From Verrucomicrobiaceae bacterium (GTDB taxonomy: Bacteria; Verrucomicrobiota; Verrucomicrobiia; Verrucomicrobiales; Verrucomicrobiaceae), in NCBI GenBank assembly GCA_027486585.1, contig JAIXOU010000119.1, forward strand, positions 101,639-165,638: DNA of 64,000 nucleotides. The letters run 5' to 3'. Position 1 is the first letter of the stretch, and every line of letters starts with the position of its first letter. Position numbers and translations under genes: made by a program. Positions 16,889 to 26,052 of this stretch are shown here, piece after piece. A model generated the notes under the pieces. It ran no database searches. It was given only the letters and a program-made list of their open reading frames with translations, and was not told the origin of the DNA.

Positions 16889-18349
16889 CTACTTTTTCCC
16901 CTTCTTGCCGCTTCGTTTATCCGCATTGCCTTCCATGAGATCAGGAAGGGGGAGGTAATCCCAGTCGAGAATCATTTTTTCGGCCAACGCAGCCCGCAGT
17001 TCGCGTTCGATCTTGGTGAGTTCGGGTTTGCCACTGAGGTTGTTCAGCTCGGAGGGGTCGGCTTCGAGGTCGTAGAGTTCATAAACCCGGCGAGGTGCGG
17101 TGAAGTAGGTGGCTACCATGCCGGGCGGGAGTTTACCAGCGGCGTTGGCTTCCTGCATCTGCTTCCAGGCCTGGCCTCCGGCGGAATCGACGGGCGAATA
17201 TGGGATCCAAGGGGTGCAGTTGTAGATGAATTTGAAGCGATCACTGCGCACGGCACGGGCGAGGTCGTAACCGGCATTCGTCATGTCGGCCTGCACCGGC
17301 GCGGAGCCGTGTGGACCACGCTCGACGAAGAGGTGCTTTCTTGGGGTGTGCGTTTCTCCTTTGAGTAGGGGCAGAAAGCTCACGCCACTCATTTTCGAGC
17401 CTGCTTCGAGGCCTGCAGCAGCGAGCAGCGTGGGCGCGAGATCTTCGGCGCTGATGAGTGCACGCGAATCGCCGCCGGGCTTCACCACTCCGGGCCAGCG
17501 GACGAGGAAGGGTACGTTTGAGCCGGGATCATAGAGGGAGCCTTTGCCGTGAGGCATGGCCATGCCGTTGTCGCCACAGAAAACGATGATCGTGTTGTCC
17601 ATGAGGTTGCGCTTTTTCAGCTCTTCAAGCACGCCCGCGATGGTGCGGTCCACGCGGTTCACCTCGGCGCAGTAGTCAGCAAGTTGCTCTCGCACGCCGG
17701 GCAGATCAGGCCAATGCGCGGGCACTTTGAGTGAAGCTGGATCAGGCCGAAACTCGGCGGGAGCATTCCAGGCGTGATGCGGATCGCTAAAGTTTGCCCA
17801 CATGAAGAAAGGCTTGTCCGCAGGCTTCTTGTCGAGAAACGTGGCAACTTGTCCGGCCACTTCGGGGTCAGGGCAATTGTTCAGCGAGTCCACGCGGTCG
17901 ATGAAGGTCTTTAACTGATGCTCTTCGAAGACATTTGCGGCTCCTTGGCCGATTTTTGTGGCTCCATCGAGATGGAAACTGCGTCCGCAGATGCCAGTGT
18001 AATAGCCGCCTTGATCACGAAGCAGTTCCGGCAGCGTGATTTCATCACGCGGAAGTGGTGCGGAAAATCTCGTCATGCGTGCAGCCACAGGCGAGCGCCC
18101 CGTCATCAGTGTGGCCCGTGAGGGCACGCACTGCGGTGCACCCGTGAAGAAGCGGTGGAACTTCATGCCCTCTGCCGCGATTTGATCCAGCGTCGGTGTT
18201 TTGACGTTCATATCGCCGTAAGCACTCAGAAAGGGATAGCTATGGTCGTCGCTGAGCAGGAACAAGATGTTAGGGCGCTGCTCTGCAGCAAATGACGAAT
18301 GACTAAATCCGAATGACGAAAAAAATAGGACGCTGAGCAGGGACTTCAT
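16889..18349 (-). CDS. Secreted sulfatase
   Basis: 486 residues from the ATG at 18349 (MKSLLSVLFFSSFGFSHSSF signal peptide); the frame is open to 18379 but gives a poorer signal. RPNILFLLSDDHSY carries metal ligands. The formylglycine motif is canonical: Cys74 in C-V-P-S-R, followed by ATLMTGR. Later segments GICGRSFHLDG, FCGDNGMAMPHGKGS and LYDLEADPSELNNLSG agree with the iduronate/heparan-type branch of type I sulfatases. The last residues are basic (KRSGKKGKK). Transcribed away from the BPL_N protein gene. Substrate unknown; a sulfated polysaccharide is likely. Confidence 0.9.
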   Translation of the reverse strand: MKSLLSVLFFSSFGFSHSSFAAEQRPNILFLLSDDHSYPFLSAYGDMNVKTPTLDQIAAEGMKFHRFFTGAPQCVPSRATLMTGRSPVAARMTRFSAPLPRDEITLPELLRDQGGYYTGICGRSFHLDGATKIGQGAANVFEEHQLKTFIDRVDSLNNCPDPEVAGQVATFLDKKPADKPFFMWANFSDPHHAWNAPAEFRPDPASLKVPAHWPDLPGVREQLADYCAEVNRVDRTIAGVLEELKKRNLMDNTIIVFCGDNGMAMPHGKGSLYDPGSNVPFLVRWPGVVKPGGDSRALISAEDLAPTLLAAAGLEAGSKMSGVSFLPLLKGETHTPRKHLFVERGPHGSAPVQADMTNAGYDLARAVRSDRFKFIYNCTPWIPYSPVDSAGGQAWKQMQEANAAGKLPPGMVATYFTAPRRVYELYDLEADPSELNNLSGKPELTKIERELRAALAEKMILDWDYLPLPDLMEGNADKRSGKKGKK

Positions 18350-18563
18350 AAGGCGATGAAACGCTGAGCTGACAGCCATGTTTCACCAAGGTTTCGATCC
18401 ATTACGAATCACCACACTGGGCGAGCATGGCAAAGTACTGAAGGGACGCGGTGAACTTCATGAGATCAGAAATTCTAGTGTAGGTCTGCACAATGTCGGC
18501 TCACTTATTTTGTTGAGGCAACGAATGGAAGGAGATGTCTCATTTAAACGTTCAATGAACTAC

Positions 18564-19421
18564 ATGAAAACAAGACTGACTCACTGGCTCATCGTCCCAG
18601 CACTGTTTTTGAGCGCTTTTTTTACGCTCTCTGCTGAAACTGTAGAAGCAAAACCCAAAGCGAAGGCATCAGTGCCATTTTTCATTCCTCCCGATGTGAA
18701 TGGGTTAAAGACGATCATTGCACCTCCAGTTAAAACCAAGGCGATTAAAGTGGCGATCTTTGACGGCAAAGGAGCACCCAGTGATGGAATCGAAAATGTC
18801 AGTGGTCGAATCAAGTCTATCCCCGAGGCGACGGTGACTCGCGTAAGGGCTGAGGATTGGGCGACGATTGACTTGAAGCAGTTTGATGTGGTGGCTTTTT
18901 CCGGTGGTTCAGGCAGTCAGCAGGCAGAAGCCCTCGGCGAGGCAGGGCGAAACAATGTGCGTGAATACATTCGTGGTGGTGGTGGTTATGTCGGCGTTTG
19001 CGCTGGGGCTTATCTTGCCTGCTCAAATTTTAAGTGGGGTCTCGGCATTTTGAATGCCAGCACGGTTTCCAGCAAATGGCAGCGCGGCAGGACCTTCCTG
19101 GATATTGAAGTCACGCAAGATGGCCAGAAACTTTTGGGAGACATTCCAGGCACTTTTAAAGTCCGTTATGCCAATGGACCCGTCATCAAGCCAGCTGAAC
19201 GCAGAGATATCCCAGCCTACACGACCATCTCGGTGTTTAGATCAGAGATTGCTCTGAATGGCTCACCTGCGGGTGTGCAGGTGAATTCACCTGCACAGGC
19301 TTTGGGCACCTTTGGCAAAGGCCGTGTTTTCATCTCCAGTCCACATCCAGAAAACACGCCCGGCTTAGAGCATCTCATACCTCGTGGTGTGCTTTGGGCG
19401 GCTGGCGTGAATGCACCGTGA
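18564..19421 (+). CDS. Secreted BPL_N (glutamine-amidotransferase-like) protein
   Basis: 285 residues from the ATG at 18564; another ATG at 18555 is equally possible. A signal peptide (WLIVPALFLSAFFTLSAE) precedes a class I glutamine amidotransferase-like fold: IKVAIFDGKGAPSDG, VVAFSGGSGSQQ, GGGGYVGVCAGAYLACS with the nucleophile-like cysteine, and GRVFISSPHPENT at the end. This is the biotin-protein-ligase N-terminal (BPL_N) family, which in these bacteria is exported and has no known biochemical role. It has no biotin-ligase catalytic domain. It is divergent from a sulfatase gene and convergent with a TIM-barrel isomerase gene. Confidence 0.8.
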   Translation: MKTRLTHWLIVPALFLSAFFTLSAETVEAKPKAKASVPFFIPPDVNGLKTIIAPPVKTKAIKVAIFDGKGAPSDGIENVSGRIKSIPEATVTRVRAEDWATIDLKQFDVVAFSGGSGSQQAEALGEAGRNNVREYIRGGGGYVGVCAGAYLACSNFKWGLGILNASTVSSKWQRGRTFLDIEVTQDGQKLLGDIPGTFKVRYANGPVIKPAERRDIPAYTTISVFRSEIALNGSPAGVQVNSPAQALGTFGKGRVFISSPHPENTPGLEHLIPRGVLWAAGVNAP

Positions 19422-19425
19422 TTAA

Positions 19426-19566
19426 AAGATCCGGATTGATAGGGCTGCAACCAACGCTGGCTTTTTGTCGTCCGGGGCAAATTTGGCCAAACTGGAGATT
19501 GATGCGGCGCTGTCTGATCCGACAATCAAAGGCGTTGCCGATGTTGCACCGGTGGTTGTCCAGTAG
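19426..19566 (+). pseudogene. Possible orphan 3' end of a coding region
   Basis: Between the BPL_N gene and the isomerase gene one plus-strand frame reads AGFLSSGANLAKLEIDAALS and then DPTIKGVADVAPVVVQ before a stop at 19564. The amino-acid make-up looks like real protein rather than random translation. A stop codon lies just upstream (19423-19425) and there is no start codon. I do not recognise the family. It may be the tail of a deleted gene or chance. Confidence 0.3.
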
Positions 19567-19611
19567 TTGTCAGGTTTGGCCTGTGAGATTATCGGGATAA
19601 CTGAGGGAAGA

Positions 19612-20520
<909 letters not shown>

Positions 20521-20582
20521 TTGTAAAGTCTAGCGGGTTCCCTGAAATGATGCCAAGCCTGATCTACTGATCCGCACAAATA

Positions 20583-20616
20583 AAACAGGGCTACCCTTTG
20601 GAGGGCAGCCCTGTTT
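20583..20616 (-). terminator. Rho-independent terminator after pgk-tpiA
   Basis: On the minus strand AAACAGGGCT pairs with AGCCCTGTTT (10 bp), and an inner CCCT/AGGG helix extends it past one mismatch, so the whole arm is about 14 bp. A T-rich run (TTTTATTT) follows immediately. It lies 23 bases after the tpiA stop codon. Confidence 0.85.
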
Positions 20617-20638
20617 CAAAATGAACGATGAACTTGAA

Positions 20639-21424
20639 TTAAGCAGCAGCGTTGACGTAGTCGATAGCGGCGCGGCAGATTTCCCAGAAGCTTCCAGGCT
20701 CCATGCTGGCTCCGCCGACGAGGGCTCCATCCACATCTTTTTGGCTGATGAGTTCAGCCATGTTGTTTGGCTTGACGCTGCCACCGTATTGGATGCGGAG
20801 TTTCTGCGCGGTGTCTTCGCCGAACATGTCGGTCAGCACGCTGCGGGTGAAAGCATGGGCTTCCTGAGCCTGCTCAGGGCTGGCAGTGCGGCCTGTGCCG
20901 ATCGCCCAGACGGGCTCATAAGCGATGACGCAATCCAGCACGCGACGTGCGCCGACTTCAGCGAGGGACTCGCGTAGCTGGCTTTCCAGGACTTTTTCGA
21001 TCAGGCCGCCATCACGCTCTTCGAGAGTTTCTCCGATGCAGAGGATGGGCAGCAGGCGGGCTTCGAGGGCGGCTAGGACCTTGGCATTGATGATGGCGTT
21101 GGTCTCACCATAGATGCTGCGGCGCTCACTATGTCCCAAAATGACATGCTTGCAGCCGCAGTCGATGATCATGCGAGCGCTGATTTCACCAGTGTAAGCT
21201 CCAGCTGGGTGCTGGCTCATGTTTTGGGCAGCGAGCTCGACGTTTTCCTCACGGGCGTTTTGAAGAACTTCCTGAGCTTTGCAAAGGCTGACAAAAGGAG
21301 GAGAAACGACGATTTGAACAGGGCACTTTTCAGGCACGAGACGGGCGAAGGCACGGAGGAAGTCATCCGTCTCCTGCGGGGTCATGTGCATTTTCCAGTT
21401 GGCGGCGATGATAGGCTTACGCAT
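20639..21424 (-). CDS. tpiA: Triosephosphate isomerase
   Basis: 261 residues from the ATG at 21424 (MRKPIIAANWKMH); the open frame continues upstream but that part is not conserved. It interconverts dihydroxyacetone phosphate and glyceraldehyde 3-phosphate in cytoplasmic glycolysis and gluconeogenesis. All active-site features are present: Asn9 and Lys11 (AANWKM), the histidine in ILGHSERR, the catalytic glutamate in AYEPVWAIGTG, and the phosphate-binding IQYGGSVK loop. Length is normal. It follows pgk on the same strand after 110 bases and ends before a strong terminator, so the two probably form one operon. Confidence 0.97.
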   Translation of the reverse strand: MRKPIIAANWKMHMTPQETDDFLRAFARLVPEKCPVQIVVSPPFVSLCKAQEVLQNAREENVELAAQNMSQHPAGAYTGEISARMIIDCGCKHVILGHSERRSIYGETNAIINAKVLAALEARLLPILCIGETLEERDGGLIEKVLESQLRESLAEVGARRVLDCVIAYEPVWAIGTGRTASPEQAQEAHAFTRSVLTDMFGEDTAQKLRIQYGGSVKPNNMAELISQKDVDGALVGGASMEPGSFWEICRAAIDYVNAAA

Positions 21425-21534
21425 AGATTTTTGGGGGAGGTTTACAGTTGTTTGCGATGGTTGGCTATTGTTTGCAGTGGTTTTCAGAAGGGCCAGTTTG
21501 CGAGGTGACCGCAAAACAATGCAAACTTCGGTGC

Positions 21535-22749
21535 TTATTTTTCCTGTAGGCAGGCGACACCTGGTAGGACTTTGCCTTCGAGGAGTTCGAGGCTGGCGCC
21601 ACCGCCGGTGGAGATGAAGGTCATTTTGTCGGCCAGGCCGGCTTTCTTCACAGCTTTCACACTGTCGCCACCACCGATGATGGTTTTTGCGGCGGTGTTT
21701 TCAGCGATGGCTGCGGCGACGTCGAAGCTGCCTTTGGCGGATTCTTTGATCTCAAAGACGCCCATGGGACCGTTCCAGATGACAGTCTTGGCTTTGGCGA
21801 TTTCAGCGGCGAAGAGCTTCACAGATTCTGGGCCGATATCCACACCTTCCCAGCCGTCTGGGATGTTCTCGTTGACGCCGGTGTACTTGGTATTGCCGAG
21901 CTTCTTGGCATCAAAGTCAAAGGCATCGGTAATCATGGCATCCACAGGGATGAGCAGATTCACGCCAAGCTTCTTGGCCTTATCGATTGCAGCCTGGGCG
22001 ATTGGCTCCCATTCAGGTTTGTAGAGGCTCTTACCGATGGTGATGCCTTGGACGAGTTTGCGGAAGGTGTAGGCCATGCCACCACCAATGATGATGGTGT
22101 CGGCTTTTTCCAGGAGGCGATTGATGACCTCAATCTTATCATTCACCTTGGCTCCGCCGAGGATGACGACAAACGGACGCTCTGGGTTTTCCAGTTCGTC
22201 GTGCAGATAGGTCAGCTCTTTTTCCATCAGCAAACCGGACACAGCAGGCAAGTAGTCGGCGACGCCAGCGGTGGAGCTGTGGGCGCGGTGGGCTGAGCCA
22301 AAAGCGTCATTGACGAAGATTTCAGCAAGATCGGCAAGACCCTTGGCGAGTTCGGCATCGTTCTTTTCTTCACCAGCATGGAAGCGGGTGTTTTCCAGCA
22401 GCAAGACGCCACCAGCAGGCAGGGCGAGTGCTTTGGCCTTGGCGGATTCGCCAATGGTTTCATCTGAAAATTCAACAGGGCGTCCGAGCAAGGCACTTAG
22501 AGCTGGGGCTACGGGAGCGAGGGATTGTTTAGGGTCACGCTGACCTTTTGGACGGCCCAAATGGCTGCAAAGGATGACTTTGGCACCTTTTTCGATCAGG
22601 TAGTTCAGGGTAGGCAGAGTCTCCTGAATACGTGTGGCATCTGTGATGACCATGCTGCCGTCTTTTTCATCCAGCGGGACGTTGAAGTCCACACGGACTA
22701 GGACGCGTTTATTACTCAGTTCGATGTCGCGGATGGTCTTTTTGGGCAT
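21535..22749 (-). CDS. pgk: Phosphoglycerate kinase
   Basis: 404 residues, normal for a bacterial enzyme. It transfers the acyl phosphate of 1,3-bisphosphoglycerate to ADP in glycolysis. The N-domain has [12 protein letters not shown] and SHLGRPKG, then [20 protein letters not shown] substrate-binding segments; the C-domain has [20 protein letters not shown] and GGGDSVKAV for nucleotide binding. The start [12 protein letters not shown] agrees with homologues. A gap-pgk-tpiA order is common in bacteria, but no gap gene is next to it here: the upstream neighbour is a PQQ-propeller protein with its own terminator. Confidence 0.97.
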   Translation of the reverse strand: MPKKTIRDIELSNKRVLVRVDFNVPLDEKDGSMVITDATRIQETLPTLNYLIEKGAKVILCSHLGRPKGQRDPKQSLAPVAPALSALLGRPVEFSDETIGESAKAKALALPAGGVLLLENTRFHAGEEKNDAELAKGLADLAEIFVNDAFGSAHRAHSSTAGVADYLPAVSGLLMEKELTYLHDELENPERPFVVILGGAKVNDKIEVINRLLEKADTIIIGGGMAYTFRKLVQGITIGKSLYKPEWEPIAQAAIDKAKKLGVNLLIPVDAMITDAFDFDAKKLGNTKYTGVNENIPDGWEGVDIGPESVKLFAAEIAKAKTVIWNGPMGVFEIKESAKGSFDVAAAIAENTAAKTIIGGGDSVKAVKKAGLADKMTFISTGGGASLELLEGKVLPGVACLQEK

Positions 22750-22913
22750 GGCGGTGGGGGATGGGGCGAATAAGCCTGAATCAGGCGGGCGAAATGAGTA
22801 GCACAGAGCGTGCTAGGCGCTCGTGAAATTTTTCACAAGGTTGTTGCTCGGTCGGATTCTTTTGGGTTTTGTCGATTTCCGAATTCTCAAAATCAATGGA
22901 TTAGAACGCAAAA

Positions 22914-22939
22914 AGGCCCGGAGCCGAAGCGCCGGGCCT
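22914..22939 (-). terminator. Rho-independent terminator after the PQQ-propeller gene
   Basis: On the minus strand AGGCCCGG pairs with CCGGGCCT, with additional pairing in the GCTTCGGC interior, a UUCG-type tetraloop. A TTTTT run follows. It lies 22 bases beyond the stop codon at 22961, in the region between this gene and pgk. Confidence 0.88.
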
Positions 22940-22960
22940 ATGAGATGGCATCAGTTAAGA

Positions 22961-24241
22961 TTATTGAAACTCAAGGCAGACACCTTCCTTGGTGCTGCGC
23001 GCAAAGAGATGATTGTAGGCCAGCACGGGATAGCTCCAAACTTTGCCATCCAGCACGTCATCACGTTTTAGTTCGACGTATTTTTCCGAGTTGGCTTCGA
23101 CGATGACGACTTCGCCTTTGTCACTCAGGGCGATGACTTTATCATCGGCGAGAATGACTTGGCCTGGGCCAAAGCCAGCCTCTTTCCAGATGTCTTTGCC
23201 GGTTTTGATATCCACACAGGCAAGAGGTCCTGCGCCATATTCTTTGAAGCTGAACATGCCATAGAGAAAGCCGTCTTTCACGACTGGGGTGCTCCAGTGA
23301 TTGAAGCACTCGTTTTCACGGCGCCAGATCTGCTCAGCTTTAAGGTCGTTACCGCTTTTGCTGATTTTGAAAGCACCTGCACCCACGCCGTAACCCGCAG
23401 AGCAATACACGATGTCTTCATAAACGACAGGGCTAGCAGCGGTGGAGACTTTGAAGGGGAAATCGCCGCGCCAGAGGATCTTGCCATCGGCTGGCGTCAC
23501 GGCTACGAGACCGACCTGGGTAAAGAAGATGCACTGATGCACACCCTGAATGTCAGCGATTACTGGCGTGGCATGGGTCATTTTATCGTCCTCACCTTTC
23601 CACAAAACTTTGCCTGTGGTCTTGTCGAGACCCAGCAGTCCTTGGCCAGCGCCACCGCCGCACATGAGGAGCACATTTCCGTCGATAACTGGGGAGGCTG
23701 CATTTTGCCATTTGATCTGCACTCCGGCATTTTCCTTCATGACGTCGCGGTTCCAGACTGGCTTACCGGTGGCAGCTTCAAAGCAGAAGACACCGAGATT
23801 GGCATCAATCGCATAAACTTTATCACCATCTACGACAGGTGTGGAGCGTGGGCCGTCGCCGCCTTTGTTATCATTCGCGCCAGCATCGCCACCGCCGTCG
23901 TATTTGCCGATCACGGTGAGGGGCTTGGACCAGAGTTCCTTGCCATTTTTGACATCCAGGCAGACGAGAACTTCACCCGTATTGCCATCTGTCTCGCCGG
24001 TGACGATGGTGAAAGCCTTGGCACCAGCGACTGTGAATGAGCTGAAGCCTGAAGGGGTATCTGTTTTCCAGAGCGTTTTAATTTTCGCGCTCTTCCAGTT
24101 GCTCACTTTCGGAGCGGCGGCAGAGCCATCATTGTTGGGCCCGCGGAACTTGCCCCATTCTGTAGGAGCGGCGGATTGAGCCGAAAGACTGGCCGCTGTC
24201 AGAAGCGAGCCACCAAAGAGGGCAAACGTGATACGAGTCAT
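22961..24241 (-). CDS. Secreted PQQ-like beta-propeller protein
   Basis: 426 residues from the ATG at 24241 (MTRITFALFGGSLLTAASLS signal peptide); earlier in-frame starts add a non-signal stretch. The mature protein opens with WGKFRGPNNDGSA, a hallmark of PVC outer-membrane-protein-assembly-factor-BamB-like propellers. It has several blades of the type LVCLDVKNGKELWSK, GVFCFEAATGKPVWNRD and LVAVTPADGKILWRG. No heme motif or PQQ-ligating residues are obvious, so a dehydrogenase role is unlikely. Function unknown, probably periplasmic or surface. Divergent from the SGNH hydrolase gene across a 180-base gap that probably holds both promoters. Confidence 0.85.
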   Translation of the reverse strand: MTRITFALFGGSLLTAASLSAQSAAPTEWGKFRGPNNDGSAAAPKVSNWKSAKIKTLWKTDTPSGFSSFTVAGAKAFTIVTGETDGNTGEVLVCLDVKNGKELWSKPLTVIGKYDGGGDAGANDNKGGDGPRSTPVVDGDKVYAIDANLGVFCFEAATGKPVWNRDVMKENAGVQIKWQNAASPVIDGNVLLMCGGGAGQGLLGLDKTTGKVLWKGEDDKMTHATPVIADIQGVHQCIFFTQVGLVAVTPADGKILWRGDFPFKVSTAASPVVYEDIVYCSAGYGVGAGAFKISKSGNDLKAEQIWRRENECFNHWSTPVVKDGFLYGMFSFKEYGAGPLACVDIKTGKDIWKEAGFGPGQVILADDKVIALSDKGEVVIVEANSEKYVELKRDDVLDGKVWSYPVLAYNHLFARSTKEGVCLEFQ

Positions 24242-24421
24242 AGTGATAATAAACTGGGGCTCCTTTAACGAGAAGTCCGGCCACAGTCTTGCGAAACCGA
24301 TGCCGCAAGCAATCAAAACCTATGGCGTTACGATCACTTGGCTGAATGGGGCTGCTTGTTCCCGATTGTATTTTAGGATATTGAATGAACTTTCTCCGGC
24401 GAAAGTCCGTCTATTCTGGCC

Positions 24422-25333
24422 ATGAAAATCAACACACTGCTTTTGACCTTACTCGTCGGCTCTACGCTGCATGCTGAGCAGTGTCTGGTGATCGGGGATA
24501 GTTTGAGCAAAGAGTATGAGCTTGAGTTTCCGGCCTTGTACCCACGTAATCGAGACGCCTGGGACTCGCGGAATTGGGCAGAGCTTTTGCATGAGAATCG
24601 CAAAGCTTGGTTTGATCTCGGTAAATGGAGCGGATTCGCTGATCCACGGCTGGTTGGTCATGAGCATAACTGGGCCTTTCCTGGGGCAACGACTTCTAAG
24701 ATCAAAGGTGAACTGAGCAGTTGGCGCAATGTCTGGTGGACACGCGAGCTCCAGGGCCAAGTTCGCAGCGCTGCGGAGCGCGTGGTTATCTTTGCGGGTG
24801 GCAATGACGTGGATAGCTACTACCCAGCCCTTTATAATGGTGCTGCCTCTGCCAAATACATCAATGCGACCCGAGACAACCTCAGGTTCATCGTGGACTA
24901 CGTGCGCAAGGTGAAGGGAACGATCCCCATCGTGTTAGTCTCTGTGCCCCATGTCGGCTGCACACCCGACATTCAGAAAGCACATCCGACGGATCCGGTG
25001 AAAACCCAGCGCGTCACAGCTGCTCTGGATTCGCTGAATGCTCAGTTGGCCTTATTTGCCAAACAGCGCGGTATCGCCTTCGTGCCAGGTGTTTATGAAC
25101 TGACAAAGTCGCTAATCACGCAACCACTGCGTATTGGTGGGATGACTTTCATTAGCCAAGCCGATGCTGATTCGCGCCCCGAGTATCTTTTTTCAGGGGA
25201 CGGCTTTCACCCAAACACTTGTGCTCACGCTAAGATCGCCCAAATGATTATCGAGGCTTTTAGAACTCGGTATCCGGCCAGCAATATGACGCCCTTGGGA
25301 GATGCGGAGATCCTGCAAACGGTTTTAAAGTAG
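24422..25333 (+). CDS. Secreted SGNH/GDSL hydrolase
   Basis: 303 residues with a signal peptide (MKINTLLLTLLVGSTLHAEQ). Block I is VIGDSLSKEYE with the nucleophile serine, block III is VIFAGGNDVDSYYP, and block V is FSGDGFHPN with the catalytic aspartate and histidine. The family includes esterases and acetylesterases; here removal of acetyl or acyl groups from a carbohydrate is the best guess. An extended insertion before GGND (NWAFPGATTSKI, WWTRELQGQV) resembles plasmid-like and Verrucomicrobia-type GDSL proteins. Single gene, not clearly in an operon. Confidence 0.85.
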   Translation: MKINTLLLTLLVGSTLHAEQCLVIGDSLSKEYELEFPALYPRNRDAWDSRNWAELLHENRKAWFDLGKWSGFADPRLVGHEHNWAFPGATTSKIKGELSSWRNVWWTRELQGQVRSAAERVVIFAGGNDVDSYYPALYNGAASAKYINATRDNLRFIVDYVRKVKGTIPIVLVSVPHVGCTPDIQKAHPTDPVKTQRVTAALDSLNAQLALFAKQRGIAFVPGVYELTKSLITQPLRIGGMTFISQADADSRPEYLFSGDGFHPNTCAHAKIAQMIIEAFRTRYPASNMTPLGDAEILQTVLK

Positions 25334-25413
25334 CTCTTTCTTCTCGGGTAAGATTTGAGGCTTGCACAGGCGGGGCTTGATTGCTCTCCAAAGTAGCGCT
25401 TTTAGAGCAGCGC

Positions 25414-25992
25414 ATGAAGCTCATTATCTTCGATCTCGAAACAACCGGACTGTCTCCTTATCATAACGAGATCATTCAGATCGCGGCTCTCAAGGTCAGG
25501 GTCGGTGCGTGGGAGGATGGGGAGACTTTTGATACCTTTGTGCGTCCTCAGCATCGAGTGCCTAGCTTCATCACAGGTCTGACAGGCATTACCCAATCCC
25601 AAGTAGCGCAGGCACCCACGCCAGTCGAAGCGCTGAAAGCCTTTTCCCAGTTCATTGGGGATGATGCCATCATGATCGCTCATAATGGTCCTGGTTTTGA
25701 TATGCGCTTCATTGCCGAAAACTGCACCCGCCATGGATTGCCTGTCCGCGAAACGAGAATGCTGGATTCTCGGGCGTTTTCTCGGAAAATATGGGGCGGA
25801 CGCAGCGGCCACGGACTCGACCCGATTCTGCATCGACTGGGCCTTTCCTCGGACGGTGTGAAAAGACACGATGCCCGAGGTGATGTGCATTTGCTGGCTC
25901 AAGCCGTGCGGAAAATGTGGGGGCAACTTGTCCCTGATTTTCAAACTTGTCCCGTGGATATCAAGGTGGGTGTGATTCCAGCCGTTTTTTGA
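25414..25992 (+). CDS. DnaQ-like 3'-5' exonuclease
   Basis: 192 residues from the ATG at 25414; the frame is open 33 bases further upstream without a good start. DEDDh exonuclease motifs are present: FDLETTGLSPYHNEI (Exo I, Asp and Glu), HNGPGFDMRF (Exo II) and HDARGDVHLL (Exo III with the catalytic histidine and aspartate). It fits the epsilon proofreading subunit or an RNase T/DnaQ-type nuclease. It ends 60 bases before the probable dnaE start on the same strand, suggesting the proofreading and polymerase subunits are made together. I have not given it a dnaQ symbol because short DnaQ-like nucleases have several roles. Confidence 0.85.
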   Translation: MKLIIFDLETTGLSPYHNEIIQIAALKVRVGAWEDGETFDTFVRPQHRVPSFITGLTGITQSQVAQAPTPVEALKAFSQFIGDDAIMIAHNGPGFDMRFIAENCTRHGLPVRETRMLDSRAFSRKIWGGRSGHGLDPILHRLGLSSDGVKRHDARGDVHLLAQAVRKMWGQLVPDFQTCPVDIKVGVIPAVF

Positions 25993-26052
25993 TCGAGCTC
26001 TCCATTACCGCCCCTTGCTCAGGCGGTGGTGCTGCTTACCGTCTGCCGCCCC

